From positions 682,001 to 746,000 of the forward strand of contig NC_081853.1 of NCBI RefSeq assembly GCF_963259705.1: a DNA stretch of 64,000 nt. Direction: 5' to 3'. The stretch is from Myotis daubentonii. Lineage: Eukaryota; Chordata; Mammalia; Chiroptera; Vespertilionidae. Below the pieces are notes generated by a model. It did no database searches and was not told the DNA's origin. It saw only the letters and a program-made list of their open reading frames with translations. Shown here piece by piece: positions 27,586-41,407 of this stretch; within the stretch, counting starts at the first letter, position 1, and every line of letters starts with the position of its first letter. The translations under genes and the position numbers were made by a program.

Positions 27586-27969
27586 GACAGTTTGCTTCGA
27601 AGAAATTACCGGAATCGTCACCATTTTAACTGATTCACACAAAAAAACGCCAAAGCCAATCCTCCTTAATTGTAAACATCAACACTATTCTCGTCATTCC
27701 AAGGCTTTAGACACCAATTCTGAGCTCTGTAAGCATGAACTCTTAATATTTCAAAGTACAGTCCCGTGAAAACGCCACCGGAAGTACCTGGAGATGTAAA
27801 TATTACCAGTATTTTCGGCATTTCACAGCTTTCCAATGGAAACCTCCGTGATTAAATACTACAGTAAATGTAGTAAGAATCTATTTAGGTGTACTTGAGG
27901 TGTTTCTTACACGTTCTTAATCATTTCTGGGAACTATCATTGTGTACTTTAACAGTTTTACCAAAATTA
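27586..27969. repeat. Type b unit with 'gcttcgaag' variant
   Basis: This b unit has 'ttttcggc', 'ccaatgg' and 'atttaggtg', and the palindromic variant 'cttcgaag' in place of 'cttagaag'. The same variant recurs at 53313 and 58688, tying it to the right-hand HOR rather than to the b units of the ten-unit HOR. Confidence 0.8.
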
Positions 27970-30900
27970 GACAGTTTGCTTAGAAGTATTTACCGGAATC
28001 GTCACCATTTTAACTGATTCACACAAAAAAACGCCAAAGCCAATCCTCCTTAATTGTAAACCTCAACACTATTCTCGTCACTCCAAGGCTTTAGACACCA
28101 ATTCTGAGCCCTGTAAGCATGAAGTCTTAATATTTCAAAGCACAGTCCCGTGAAAACGCCACCGGAAGTACCCGGAGACGTAAATATTACCAGGATTTGC
28201 ATCATTTCACAGCTTTCCCCTGGAAACCTCCGGGATAGAATAAGACAGTAAATGTAGTAAGAATGTATTTACTTGTACTTGAGGTGTTTCTTACACGTTC
28301 TTAATCATTTCTGGGAACTATCATTGTGTATTTTAACAGTTTTACCAAAATTAGACAGTTTGCTTAGAAGTATTTACCGGAATCGTCACCACTTTAACGG
28401 ATTCACACAAAAAAACGCCAAAGCCAATCCTCCTTAATTGTAAACAGAAACACTATTCTCGTCATTCCAAGGCTTTAGTCACCAATTCTGAGCCCTGTAA
28501 GTATGAACTCTTAATATTTCAAAGCACAGTCCCGTGAAAACGCCACCGGAAGTACCCTGAGATGTAAATATTACCATTATTTGCGTCATTTCACAGCTTT
28601 CCCCTGTAAACCTCCGTGTTTGAATACGACAGTAAATGTAGTAAGAATCTATTTACTTGTACTTGAGGTGTTTCTTACACGTTCTTAATCATTTCTGGGA
28701 ACTATCATTGTGTATTTTAACAGTTTTACCAAAATATGACAGTTTGCTTAGAAGTATTTACCGGAATCGTCACCATTTTAACTGATTCACACAAGAAAAC
28801 GCCAAAGCCAATCCTCCTTAATTGTAAACAGAAACACTATTCTCGTCATTCCAAGGCTTTAGACACCAATTCTGAGCTCTGTAAGCATGAACTCTTAATA
28901 TTTCAAAGCACAGTCCCGTGAAAACGCCACCGGAAGTACCCGGAGACGTAAATATTACCAGGATTTGCATCATTTCACAGCTTTCCCCTGGTAAACTCCG
29001 GGATAGAATAAGACAGTAACTGTAGTAAGAATGTATTTACTTGTACTTGAGGTGTTTCTTACACGTTCTTAATCATTTCTGGGAACTATCATTGTGTATT
29101 TTAACAGTTTTACCAAAATTAGACAGTTTGCTTAGAAGAATTTACCGGAATCGTCACCATTTCAACTGATTCACACAAAAAAACGCCAAAGCCAATCCTC
29201 CTTAATTGTAAACCTCAACACTATTCTCGTCATTCCAAGGCTTTAGACACCAATTCTGAGCCCTGTAAGTATGAACTCTTAATATTTCAAAGCACAGTCC
29301 CGTGAAAACGCCACCGGAAGTACCCTGAGACGTAAATATTACCAGTATTTGTGTCATTTCACAGCTTTCCCCTGGAAACCTCCGTGTTTGAATACGACAG
29401 TAAATGTAGTAAGAATCTATGTACTTGTACTTGAGGTGTTTCTTACACGTTCTTAATCATTTCTGGGCACTATCATTGTGTATTTTAACAGTTTTACCAA
29501 AATTAGACAGTTTGCTTAGAAGTATTTACCGGAATTGTCACCATTTTAACTGATTCACACAAAAAAACGCCAAAGCCAATCCTCCTTTATTGTAAACAGA
29601 AACACTATTCTCGTCATTCCAAGGCTTTAGACACCAATTCTGAGCTCTGTAAGCATGAACTCTTAATATTTCAAAGCACAGTCCCGTGAAAACGCCACCG
29701 GAAGTACCCGGAGACGTAAATATTACCAGGATTTGCGTCATTTCACAGCTTTCCCCTGGAAACCTCAGTGATAGAATACGACAGTAAATGTAGTAAGAAT
29801 CTATTTACTTGTACTTGAGGTGTTTCTTACACGTTCTTAATCATTTCTGGGAACTATCATTGTGTACTTTAACAGTTTTACCAAAATTAGACAGTTTGCT
29901 TAGAAGTATTTACCGGAATCGTCACCATTTTAACTGATTCACACAAAAAAACGCCAAAGCCAATCCTCCTTAATTGTAAACCTCAACACTATTCTCGTCA
30001 CTCCAAGGCTTTAGACACCAATTCTGAGCCCTGTAAGCATGAAGTCTTAATATTTCAAAGCACAGTCCCGTGAAAACGCCACCGGAAGTACCCGGAGACG
30101 TAAATATTACCAGGATTTGCATCATTTCACAGCTTTCCCCTGGAAACCTCCGGGATAGAATAAGACAGTAAATGTAGTAAGAATGTATTTACTTGTACTT
30201 GAGGTGTTTCTTACACGTTCTTAATCATTTCTGGGAACTATCATTGTGTATTTTAACAGTTTTACCAAAATTAGACAGTTTGCTTAGAAGTATTTACCGG
30301 AATCGTCACCATTTTAACGGATTCACACAAAAAAACGCCAAAGCCAATCCTCCTTAATTGTAAACAGAAACACTATTCTCGTCATTCCAAGGCTTTAGTC
30401 ACCAATTCTGAGCCCTGTAAGTATGAACTCTTAATATTTCAAAGCACAGTCCCGTGAAAACGCCACCGGAAGTACCCTGAGATGTAAATATTACCATTAT
30501 TTGCGTCATTTCACAGCTTTCCCCTGTAAACCTCCGTGTTTGAATACGACAGTAAATGTAGTAAGAATCTATTTACTTGTACTTGAGGTGTTTCTTACAC
30601 GTTCTTAATCATTTCTGGGAACTATCATTGTGTATTTTAACAGTTTTACCAAAATATGACAGTTTGCTTAGAAGTATTTACCGGAATTGTCACCATTTTA
30701 ACTGATTCACAAAAAAAAACGCCAAAGCCAATCCTCCTTAATTGTAAACAGAAACACTATTCTCGTCATTCCAAGGCTTTAGACACCAATTCTGAGCTCT
30801 GTAAGCATGAACTCTTAATATTTCAAAGCACAGTCCCGTGAAAACGCCACCGGAAGTACCCGGAGACGTAAATATTACCAGGATTTGCATCATTTCACAG

Positions 30901-31809
30901 CTTTCCCCTGGTAAACTCCGGGATAGAATAAGACAGTAACTGTAGTAAGAATGTATTTACTTGTACTTGAGGTGTTTCTTACATGTTCTTAATCATTTCT
31001 GGGAACTATCATTGTGTATTTTAACAGTTTTACCAAAATTAGACAGTTTGCTTAGAAGAATTTACCGGAATCGTCACCATTTCAACTGATTCACACAAAA
31101 AAACGCCAAAGCCAATCCTCCTTAATTGTAAACCTCAACATTATTCTCGTCATTCCAAGGCTTTAGACACCAATTCTGAGCCCTGTAAGTATGAACTCTT
31201 AATATTTCAAAGCACAGTCCCGTGAAAACGCCACCGGAAGTACCCGGAGACGTAAATATTACCAGTATTTGTGTCATTTCACAGCTTTCCCCTGGAAACC
31301 TCCGTGTTTGAATACGACAGTAAATGTAGTAAGAATCTATGTACTTGTACTTGAGGTGTTTCTTACACGTTCTTAATCATTTCTGGGCACTATCATTGTG
31401 TATTTTAACAGTTTTACCAAAATTAGACAGTTTGCTTAGAAGTATTTACCGGAATTGTCACCATTTTAACTGATTCACACAAAAAAACGCCAAAGCCAAT
31501 CCTCCTTTATTGTAAACAGAAACACTATTCTCGTCATTCCAAGGCTTTAGACACCAATTCTGAGCTCTGTAAGCATGAACTCTTAATATTTCAAAGCACA
31601 GTCCTGTGAAAACGCCACCGGAAGTACCCGGAGACGTAAATATTACCAGGATTTGCATCATTTCACAGCTTTCCCCTGGTAAACTCCGGGATAGAATATG
31701 ACAGTAACTGTAGTAAGAATGTATTTACTTGTACTTGAGGTGTTTCTTACACGTTCTTAATCATTTCTGGGAACTATCATTGTGTATTTTAACAGTTTTA
31801 CCAAAATTA
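27970..31809. repeat. Five-unit HOR cdefg, two copies (2 x 1920 bp)
   Basis: The copies are 27970-29889 and 29890-31809, with matching units exactly 1920 bp apart. Both d units share the private 'aacggattc'. The two g units differ in their second half. In the first copy the tail is h-type (gcgtc, cctcagtgatag); in the second it is e-like ('gaatatgac', 'taactgtag'). The repeat is therefore clear, but its last unit has been rewritten. Confidence 0.85.
29506..29889. repeat. Hybrid unit g/h
   Basis: The first half is type g ('tttattg', 'gagctctg', 'ccggagacg'). From 'aggatttgcgtc' near 29730 it is type h ('cctcagtgatag', 'ctatttac'), and it leads into a c unit. An in-register exchange between g and h, losing one unit, would give this. 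Confidence 0.75.
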
Positions 31810-33344
31810 GACAGTTTGCTTAGAAGAATTTACCGGAATCGTCACCATTTCAACTGATTCACACAAAAAAACGCCAAAGCCAATCCTCCTTAATTGTAAA
31901 CAGAAACACTATTCTCGTCATTCCAAGGCTTTAGACACCAATTCTGAGCCCTGTAAGTATGAACTCTTAATATTTCAAAGCACAGTCCCGTGAAAACGCC
32001 ACCGGAAGTACCCTGAGACGTAAATATTACCAGTATTTGTGTCATTTCACAGCTTTCCCCTGGAAACCTCCGTGTTTGAATACGACAGTAAATGTAGTAG
32101 AATCTATGTACTTGTACTTGAGGTGTTTCTTACACGTTCTTAATCATTTCTGGGCACTATCATTGTGTATTTTAACAGTTTTACCAAAATTAGACAGTTT
32201 GCTTAGAAGTATTTACCGGAATTGTCACCATTTTAACTGATTCACACAAAAAAACGCCAAAGCCAATCCTCCTTTATTGTAAACAGAAACACTATTCTCG
32301 TCATTCCAAGGCTTTAGACACCAATTCTGAGCTCTGTAAGCATGAACTCTTAATATTTCAAAGCACAGTCCCGTGAAAACGCCACCGGAAGTACCCGGAG
32401 ACGTAAATATTACCAGGATTTGCATCATTTCACAGCTTTCCCCTGGTAAACTCCGGGATAGAATATGACAGTAACTGTAGTAAGAATGTATTTACTTGTA
32501 CTTGAGGTGTTTCTTACACGTTCTTAATCATTTCTGGGAACTATCATTGTGTATTTTAACAGTTTTACCAAAATTAGACAGTTTGCTTAGAAGAATTTAC
32601 CGGAATCGTCACCATTTCAACTGATTCACACAAAAAAACGCCAAAGCCAATCCTCCTTAATTGTAAACCTCAACACTATTCTCGTCATTCCAAGGCTTTA
32701 GACACCAATTCTGAGCCCTGTAAGTATGAACTCTTAATATTTCAAAGCACAGTCCCGTGAAAACGCCACCGGAAGTACCCTGAGACGTAAATATTAACAG
32801 TATTTGTGTCATTTCACAGCTTTCCCCTGGAAACCTCCGTGTTTGAATACGACAGTAAATGTAGTAAGAATCTATGTACTTTTACTTGAGGTGTTTCTTA
32901 CACGTTCTTAATCATTTCTGGGCACTATCATTGTGTATTTTAACAGTTTTACCAAAATTAGACAGTTTGCTTAGAAGTATTTACCGGAATTGTCACCATT
33001 TTAACTGATTCACACAAAAAAACGCCAAAGCCAATCCTCCTTTATTGTAAACAGAAACACTATTCTCGTCATTCCAAGGCTTTAGACACCAATTCTGAGC
33101 TCTGTAAGCATGAACTCTTAATATTTCAAAGCACAGTCCTGTGAAAACGCCACCGGAAGTACCCGGAGACGTAAATATTACCAGGATTTGCATCATTTCA
33201 CAGCTTTCCCCTGGTAAACTCCGGGATAGAATAAGACAGTAAATGTAGTAAGAATGTATTTACTTGTACTTGCGGTGTTTATTACACGTTCTTAATCATT
33301 TCTGGGAACTATCATTGTGTACTTTAACAGTTTCAACAAAATTA
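31042..33344. repeat. Two-unit tandem fg, three copies
   Basis: The f units start at 31042, 31810 and 32577, and the g units at 31426, 32193 and 32961, giving a local 768-bp period (767 where one A is missing in 'gtagtagaat' near 32097). The first two g units carry the hybrid tail 'gaatatgacagtaactg'. The middle f has 'agaaac' instead of 'cctcaac', a small patch from another type. The block overlaps the end of the cdefg repeat. Confidence 0.85.
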
Positions 33345-33728
33345 GACAGTTTGCTTAGAAGAATTTACCGGAATCGTCACCATTTTAACTGATTCACACA
33401 AAAAAAAGCCAAAGCCAATCCTCCTTAATTGTAAACCTCAACACTATTCTCGTCATTCCAAGGCTTTAGACACCAATTCTGAGCCCTGTAAGCATGATGT
33501 CTTAATATTTCAAAGCACAGTCCCGTGAAAACGCCACCGGAAGTACCCGGAGACGTAAATATTACCAGGATTTGCGTCATTTCACAGCTTTCCCCTGGAA
33601 AACTCAGTGATAGAATACGACAGTAAATGTAGTAAGAATCTATTTACTTGTACTTGAGGTGTTTCTTACACGTTCTTAATCATTTCTGGGAACTATCATT
33701 GTGTACTTTAACAGTTTTACCAAAATTA
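33345..33728. repeat. Type h unit
   Basis: An h unit of the central-zone form: 'tttagacacc' rather than 'tttaaacacc', and 'aggatttgcgtc' rather than 'agtatttgcgtc'. It also has a private 'gaaaactcagtg'. The same central-zone h form is seen at 35265, 36801, 41024, 42944, 44480 and 46400. Confidence 0.8.
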
Positions 33729-35648
33729 GACAGTTTGCTTAGAAGAATTTACCGGAATCGTCACCATTTTAACTGATTCACACAAAAAAACGCCAAAGCC
33801 AATCCTCCTTAATTGTAAACAGAAACACTATTCTCGTCATTCCAAGGCTTTAGTCACCAATTCTGAGCCCTGTAAGTATGAACTCTTAATATTTCAAAGC
33901 ACAGTCCCGTGAAAACGCCACCGGAAGTACCCTGAGATGTAAATATTACCATTATTTGCGTCATTTCACAGCTTTCCCCTGTAAACCTCCGTGTTTGAAT
34001 ACGACAGTAAATGTAGTAAGAATCTATTTACTTGTACTTGAGGTGTTTCTTACACGTTCTTAATCATTTCTGGGAACTATCATTGTGTATTTTAACAGTT
34101 TTACCAAAATATGACAGTTTGCTTAGAAGTATTTACCGGAATTGTCACCATTTTAACTGATTCACAAAAAAAAACGCCAAAGCCAATCCTCCTTAATTGT
34201 AAACAGAAACACTATTCTCGTCATTCCAAGGCTTTAGACACCAATTCTGCGCTCTGTAAGCATGAACTCTTAATATTTCAAAGCACAGTCCCGTGAAAAC
34301 GCCACCGGAAGTACCCGGAGACGTAAATATTACCAGGATTTGCATCATTTCACAGCTTTCCCCTGGTAAACTCCGGGATAGAATAAGACAGTAACTGTAG
34401 TAAGAATGTATTTACATGTACTTGAGGTGTTTCTTACACGTTCTTAATCATTTCTGGGAACTATCATTGTGTATTTTAACAGTTTTACCAAAATTAGACA
34501 GTTTGCTTAGAAGAATTTACCGGAATCGTCACCATTTCAACTGATTCACACAAAAAAACGCCAAAGCCAATCCTCCTTAATTGTAAACCTCAACACTATT
34601 CTCGTCATTCCAAGGCTTTAGACACCAATTCTCAGCCCTGTAAGTATGAACTCTTAATATTTCAAAGCACAGTCCCGTGAAAACGCCACCGGAAGTACCC
34701 TGAGACGTAAATATTACCAGTATTTGTGTCATTTCACAGCTTTCCCCTGGAAACCTCCGTGTTTGAATACGACAGTAAATGTAGTAAGAATCTATGTACT
34801 TGTACTTGAGGTGTTTCTTACACGTTCTTAATCATTTCTGGGCACTATCATTGTGTATTTTAACAGTTTTACCAAAATTAGACAGTTTGCTTAGAAGTAT
34901 TTACCGGAATTGTCACCATTTTAACTGATTCACACAAAAAACCGCCAAAGCCAATCCTCCTTTATTGTAAACAGAAACACTATTCTCGTCATTCCAAGGC
35001 TTTAGACACCAATTCTGAGCTCTGTGAGCATGAACTCTTAATATTTCAAAGCACAGTCCTGTGAAAACGCCACCGGAAGTACCCGGAGACGTAAATATTT
35101 CCAGGATTTGCATCATTTCACAGCTTTCCCCTGATAAACTCCGGGATAGAATAAGACAGTAAATGTAGTAAGAATGTATTTACTTGTACTTGCGGTGTTT
35201 ATTACACGTTCTTAATCATTTCTGGGAACTATCATTGTGTACTTTAACAGTTTCAACAAAATTAGACAGTTTGCTTAGAAGAATTTACCGGAATCGTCAC
35301 CATTTTAACTGATTCACACAAAAAAAAGCCAAAGCCAATCCTCCTTAATTGTAAACCTCAACACTATTCTCGTCATTCCAAGGCTTTAGACACCAATTCT
35401 GAGCCCTGTAAGCATGATGTCTTAATATTTCAAAGCACAGTCCCGTGAAAACGCCACCGGAAGTACCCGGAGACGTAAATATTACCAGGATTTGCGTCAT
35501 TTCACAGCTTTCCCCTGGAAACCTCAGTGATAGAATACGACAGTAAATGTAGTAAGAATCTATTTACTTGTACTTGAGGTGTTTCTTACACGTTCTTAAT
35601 CATTTCTGGGAACTATCATTGTGTACTTTAACAGTTTTACCAAAATTA
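33729..35648. repeat. Five-unit block defgh, dispersed copy 1 (1920 bp)
   Basis: Rare shared marks are 'ctgcgctctg' and 'tttacatgtac' in e, 'ttctcagccc' in f, and 'aaaaaaccgcc' with 'ctctgtgagc' in g. All recur in the blocks that start at 41408 and 44864, and I saw none of these combinations elsewhere. The g unit here has extra private changes ('atatttcc' near 35095, 'cccctgataaac' near 35130). Confidence 0.85.
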
Positions 35649-37184
35649 GACAGTTTGCTTAGAAGAATTTACCGAAATCGTCACCATTTTAACTGATTCA
35701 CAAAAAAAAACGCCAAAGCCAATCCTCCTTAATTGTAAACAGAAACACTATTCTCGTCATTCCAAGGCTTTAGACACCAATTCTGAGCTCTGTAAGCATG
35801 AACTCTTAATATTTCAAAGCACAGTCCCGTGAAAACGCCACCGGAAGTACCCGGAGACGTAAATATTACCAGGATTTGCATCATTTCACAGCTTTCCCCT
35901 GGTAAACTCCGGGATAGAATAAGACAGTAACTGTAGTAAGAATGTATTTACTTGTACTTGAGGTGTTTCTTACACGTTCTTAATCATTTCTGGGAACTAT
36001 CATTGTGTATTTTAACAGTTTTACCAAAATTAGACAGTTTGCTTAGAAGAATTTACCGGAATCGTCACCATTTCAACTGATTCACACAAAAAAACGCCAA
36101 AGCCAATCCTCCTTAATTGTAAACCTCAACACTATTCTCGTCATTCCAAGGCTTTAGACACCAATTCTGAGCCCTGTAAGTATGAACTCTTAATATTTCA
36201 AAGCACAGTCCCGTGAAAACGCCACCGGAAGTACCCTGAGACGTAAATATTACCAGTATTTGTGTCATTTCACAGCTTTCCCCTGGAAACCTCCGTGTTT
36301 GAATACGACAGTAAATGTAGTAAGAATCTATGTACTTGTACTTGAGGTGTTTCTTACACGTTCTTAATCATTTCTGGGCACTATCATTGTGTATTTTAAC
36401 AGTTTTACCAAAATTAGACAGTTTGCTTAGAAGTATTTACCGGAATTGTCACCATTTTAACTGATTCACACAAAAAAACGCCAAAGCCAATCCTCCTTTA
36501 TTGTAAACAGAAACACTATTCTCGTCATTCCAAGGCTTTAGACACCAATTCTGAGCTCTGTAAGCATGAACTCTTAATATTTCAAAGCACAGTCCTGTGA
36601 AAACGCCACCGGAAGTACCCGGAGACGTAAATATTACCAGGATTTGCATCATTTCACAGCTTTCCCCTGGTAAACTCCGGGATAGAATAAGACAGTAAAT
36701 GTAGTAAGAATGTATTTACTTGTACTTGCGGTGCTTATTACACGTTCTTAATCATTTCTGGGAACTATCATTGTGTACTTTAACAGTTTCAACAAAATTA
36801 GACAGTTTGCTTAGAAGAATTTACCGGAATCGTCACCATTTTAACTGATTCACACAAAAAAAAGCCAAAGCCAATCCTCCTTAATTGTAAACCTCAACAC
36901 TATTCTCGTCATTCCAAGGCTTTAGACACCAATTCTGAGCCCTGTAAGCATGATGTCTTAATATTTCAAAGCACAGTCCCGTGAAAACGCCACCGGAAGT
37001 ACCCGGAGACGTAAATATTACCAGGATTTGCGTCATTTCACAGCTTTCCCCTGGAAACCTCAGTGATAGAATACGACAGTAAATGTAGTAAGAATCTATT
37101 TACTTGTACTTGAGGTGTTTCTTACACGTTCTTAATCATTTCTGGGAACTATCATTGTGTACTTTAACAGTTTTACCAAAATTA
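35649..37184. repeat. Four-unit block e f g h
   Basis: This resembles the preceding block but lacks the d unit and the rare marks of defgh copy 1. Its first unit enters as an h-to-d junction ('ttaccgaaatcg') and continues as e ('acaaaaaaaaacgcc', 'taactgtag'). A d/e fusion that removed one unit is likely. The private 'cggtgcttatt' is at about 36730. Confidence 0.75.
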
Positions 37185-38336
37185 GACAGTTTGCTTAGAA
37201 GTATTTACCGGAATCGTCACCATTTTAACTGATTCACACAAAAAAACACCAAAGCCAATCCTCCTTAATTGTAAACCTCAACACTATTCTCGTCATTCCA
37301 AGGCTTTAGACACCAATTCTGAGCCCTGTAAGCATGAAGTCTTAATATTTCAAAGCACAGTCCCGTGAAAACGCCACCGGAAGTACCCGGAGACGTAAAT
37401 ATTACCAGGATTTGCATCATTTCACAGCTTTCCCCTGGAAACCTCCGGGATAGAATAAGACAGTAAATGTAGTAAGAATGTATTTACTTGTACTTGAGGT
37501 GTTTCTTACACGTTCTTAATCATTTCTGGGAACTATCATTGTGTATTTTAACAGTTTTACCAAAATATGACAGTTTGCTTAGAAGTATTTACCGGAATCG
37601 TCACCATTTTAACTGATTCACACAAAAAAACGCCAAAGCCAATGCTCCTTAATTGTAAACAGAAACACTATTCTCGTCATTCCAAGGCTTTAGACACCAA
37701 TTCTGAGCTCTGTAAGCATGAACTCTTAATATTTCAAAGCACAGTCCCGTGAAAACGCCACCGGAAGTACCCGGAGACGTAAATATTACCAGGATTTGCA
37801 TCATTTCACAGCTTTCCCCTGGTAAACTCCGGGATAGAATAAGACAGTAACTGTAGTAAGAATGTATTTACTTGTACTTGAGGTGTTTCTTACACGTTCT
37901 TAATCATTTCTGGGAACTATCATTGTGTATTTTAACAGTTTTACCAAAATTAGACAGTTTGCTTAGAAGAATTTACCGGAATCGTCACCATTTCAACTGA
38001 TTCACACAAAAAAACGCCAAAGCCAATCCTCCTTAATTGTAAACCTCAACACTATTCTCGTCATTCCAAGGCTTTAGACACCAATTCTGAGCCCTGTAAG
38101 TATGAACTCTTAATATTTCAAAGCACAGTCCCGTGAAAACGCCACCGGAAGTACCCTGAGACGTAAATATTACCAGTATTTGTGTCATTTCACAGCTTTC
38201 CCCTGGAAACCTCCGTGTTTGAATACGACAGTAAATGTAGTAAGAATCTATGTACTTGTACTTGAGGTGTTTCTTACACGTTCTTAATCATTTCTGGGCA
38301 CTATCATTGTGTATTTTAACAGTTTTACCAAAATTA
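37185..38336. repeat. Three-unit block c e f
   Basis: A c unit with 'aaaacaccaaag' and 'cgtcattcc' is followed directly by an e unit. That unit has the 'cacacaaaa' entry and a private 'aatgctcc' near 37643. An f unit follows. The d that normally separates c and e is missing. Confidence 0.75.
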
Positions 38337-39872
38337 GACAGTTTGCTTAGAAGTATTTACCGGAAGTGTCACCATTTTAACTGATTCACACAAAAAAACG
38401 CCAAAGCCAATCCTCCTTAATTGTAAACAGAACCACTATTCTCGTCATTCCAAGGCTTTAGACACCAATTCTGAGCTCTGTAAGCATGAACTCTTAATAT
38501 TTCAAAGCACAGTCCCGTGAAAACGCCACCGGAAGTACCCGGAGACGTAAATATTACCAGGATTTGCATCATTTCACAGCTTTCCCCTGGTAAACTCCGG
38601 GATAGAATAAGACAGTAACTGTAGTAAGAATGTATTTACTTGTACTTGAGGTGTTTCTTACACGTTCTTAATCATTTCTGGGAACTATCATTGTGTATTT
38701 TAACAGTTTTACCAAAATTAGACAGTTTGCTTAGAAGAATTTACCGGAATCGTCACCATTTCAACTGATTCACACAAAAAAACGCCAAAGCCAATCCTCC
38801 TTAATTGTAAACCTCAACACTATTCTCGTCATTCCAAGGCTTTAGACACCAATTCTGAGCCCTGTAAGTATGAACTCTTAATATTTCAAAGCACAGTCCC
38901 GTGAAAACGCCACCGGAAGTACCCTGAGACGTAAATATTACCAGTATTTGTGTCATTTCACAGCTTTCCCCTGGAAACCTCCGTGTTTGAATACGACAGT
39001 AAATGTAGTAAGAATCTATGTACTTGTACTTGAGGTGTTTCTTACACGTTCTTAATCATTTCTGGGCACTATCATTGTGTATTTTAACAGTTTTACCAAA
39101 ATTAGACAGTTTGCTTAGAAGTATTTACCGGAAGTGTCACCATTTTAACTGATTCACACAAAAAAACGCCAAAGCCAATCCTCCTTAATTGTAAACAGAA
39201 CCACTATTCTCGTCATTCCAAGGCTTTAGACACCAATTCTGAGCTCTGTAAGCATGAACTCTTAATATTTCAAAGCACAGTCCCGTGAAAACGCCACCGG
39301 AAGTACCCGGAGACGTAAATATTACCAGGATTTGCATCATTTCACAGCTTTCCCCTGGTAAACTCCGGGATAGAATAAGACAGTAACTGTAGTAAGAATG
39401 TATTTACTTGTACTTGAGGTGTTTCTTACACGTTCTTAATCATTTCTGGGAACTATCATTGTGTATTTTAACAGTTTTACCAAAATTAGACAGTTTGCTT
39501 AGAAGAATTTACCGGAATCGTCACCATTTCAACTGATTCACACAAAAAAACGCCAAAGCCAATCCTCCTTAATTGTAAACCTCAACACTATTCTCGTCAT
39601 TCCAAGGCTTTAGACACCAATTCTGAGCCCTGTAAGTATGAACTCTTAATATTTCAAAGCACAGTCCCGTGAAAACGCCACCGGAAGTACCCTGAGACGT
39701 AAATATTACCAGTATTTGTGTCATTTCACAGCTTTCCCCTGGAAACCTCCGTGTTTGAATACGACAGTAAATGTAGTAAGAATCTATGTACTTGTACTTG
39801 AGGTGTTTCTTACACGTTCTTAATCATTTCTGGGCACTATCATTGTGTATTTTAACAGTTTTACCAAAATTA
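38337..39872. repeat. Two-unit tandem e f, exact-looking duplication (2 x 768 bp)
   Basis: The two copies are 38337-39104 and 39105-39872. Both carry the private 'cggaagtgtc' (38361 and 39129) and 'agaaccac', seen nowhere else in the window. I found no difference between them on reading. This is the clearest case of a very recent local duplication. Confidence 0.9.
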
Positions 39873-41407
39873 GACAGTTTGCTTAGAAGTATTTACCGGA
39901 ATTGTCACCATTTTAACTGATTCACACAAAAAAACGCCAAAGCCAATCCTCCTTTATTGTAAACAGAAACACTATTCTCGTCATTCCAAGGCTTTAGACA
40001 CCAATTCTGAGCTCTGTAAGCATGAACTCTTAATATTTCAAAGCACAGTCCTGTGAAAACGCCACCGGAAGTACCCGGAGACGTAAATATTACCAGGATT
40101 TGCATCATTTCACAGCTTTCCCCTGGTAAACTCCGGGATAGAATATGACAGTAACTGTAGTAAGAATGTATTTACTTGTACTTGAGGTGTTTCTTACACG
40201 TTCTTAATCATTTCTGGGAACTATCATTGTGTATTTTAACAGTTTTACCAAAATTAGACAGTTTGCTTAGAAGAATTTACCGGAATCGTCACCATTTCAA
40301 CTGATTCACACAAAAAAACGCCAAAGCCAATCCTCCTTAATTGTAAACCTCAACACTATTCCCGTCATTCCAAGGCTTTAGACACCAATTCTGAGCCCTG
40401 TAAGTATGAACTCTTAATATTTCAAAGCACAGTCCCGTGAAAACGCCACCGGAAGTACCCTGAGACGTAAATATTACCAGTATTTGTGTCATTTCACAGC
40501 TTTCCCCTGGAAACCTCCGTGTTTGAATACGACAGTAAATGTAGTAAGAATCTATGTACTTGTACTTGAGGTGTTTCTTACACGTTCTTAATCATTTCTG
40601 GGCACTATCATTGTGTATTTTAACAGTTTTACCAAAATTAGACAGTTTGCTTAGAAGTATTTACCGGAATTGTCACCATTTTAACTGATTCACACAAAAA
40701 AACGCCAAACCAATCCTCCTTTATTGTAAACAGAAACACTATTCTCGTCATTCCAAGGCTTTAGACACCAATTCTGAGCTCTGTAAGCATGAACTCTTAA
40801 TATTTCAAAGCACAGTCCTGTGAAAACGCCACCGGAAGTACCCGGAGACGTAAATATTACCAGGATTTGCATCATTTCACAGCTTTCCCCTGGTAAACTC
40901 CGGGATAGAATAAGACAGTAAATGTAGTAAGAATGTATTTACTTGTACTTGCGGTGTTTATTACACGTTCTTAATCATTTCTGGGAACTATCATTGTGTA
41001 CTTTAACAGTTTCAACAAAATTAGACAGTTTGCTTAGAAGAATTTACCGGAATCGTCACCATTTTAACTGATTCACACAAAAAAAAGCCAAAGCCAATCC
41101 TCCTTAATTGTAAACCTCAACACTATTCTCGTCATTCCAAGGCTTTAGACACCAATTCTGAGCCCTGTAAGCATGATGTCTTAATATTTCAAAGCACAGT
41201 CCCGTGAAAACGCCACCGGAAGTACCCGGAGACGTAAATATTACCAGGATTTGCGTCATTTCACAGCTTTCCCCTGGAAACCTCAGTGATAGAATACGAC
41301 AGTAAATGTAGTAAGAATCTATTTACTTGTACTTGAGGTGTTTCTTACACGTTCTTAATCATTTCTGGGAACTATCATTGTGTACTTTAACAGTTTTACC
41401 AAAATTA
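39873..41407. repeat. Four-unit block g f g h
   Basis: The first g has the hybrid tail 'gaatatgacagtaactg' seen also at 31426 and 32193. The second g (40641) has lost one G in 'cgccaaaccaatcc' near 40706, making it 383 bp. The f between them has 'attcccgtc' for 'attctcgtc' near 40361. Confidence 0.8.

Noticed and set aside
32037..32240. Unique 67-codon plus-strand open frame
   Set aside because: It arises from a single missing A ('gtagtagaat', near 32097) in an ordinary f unit that shifts the frame past a stop.
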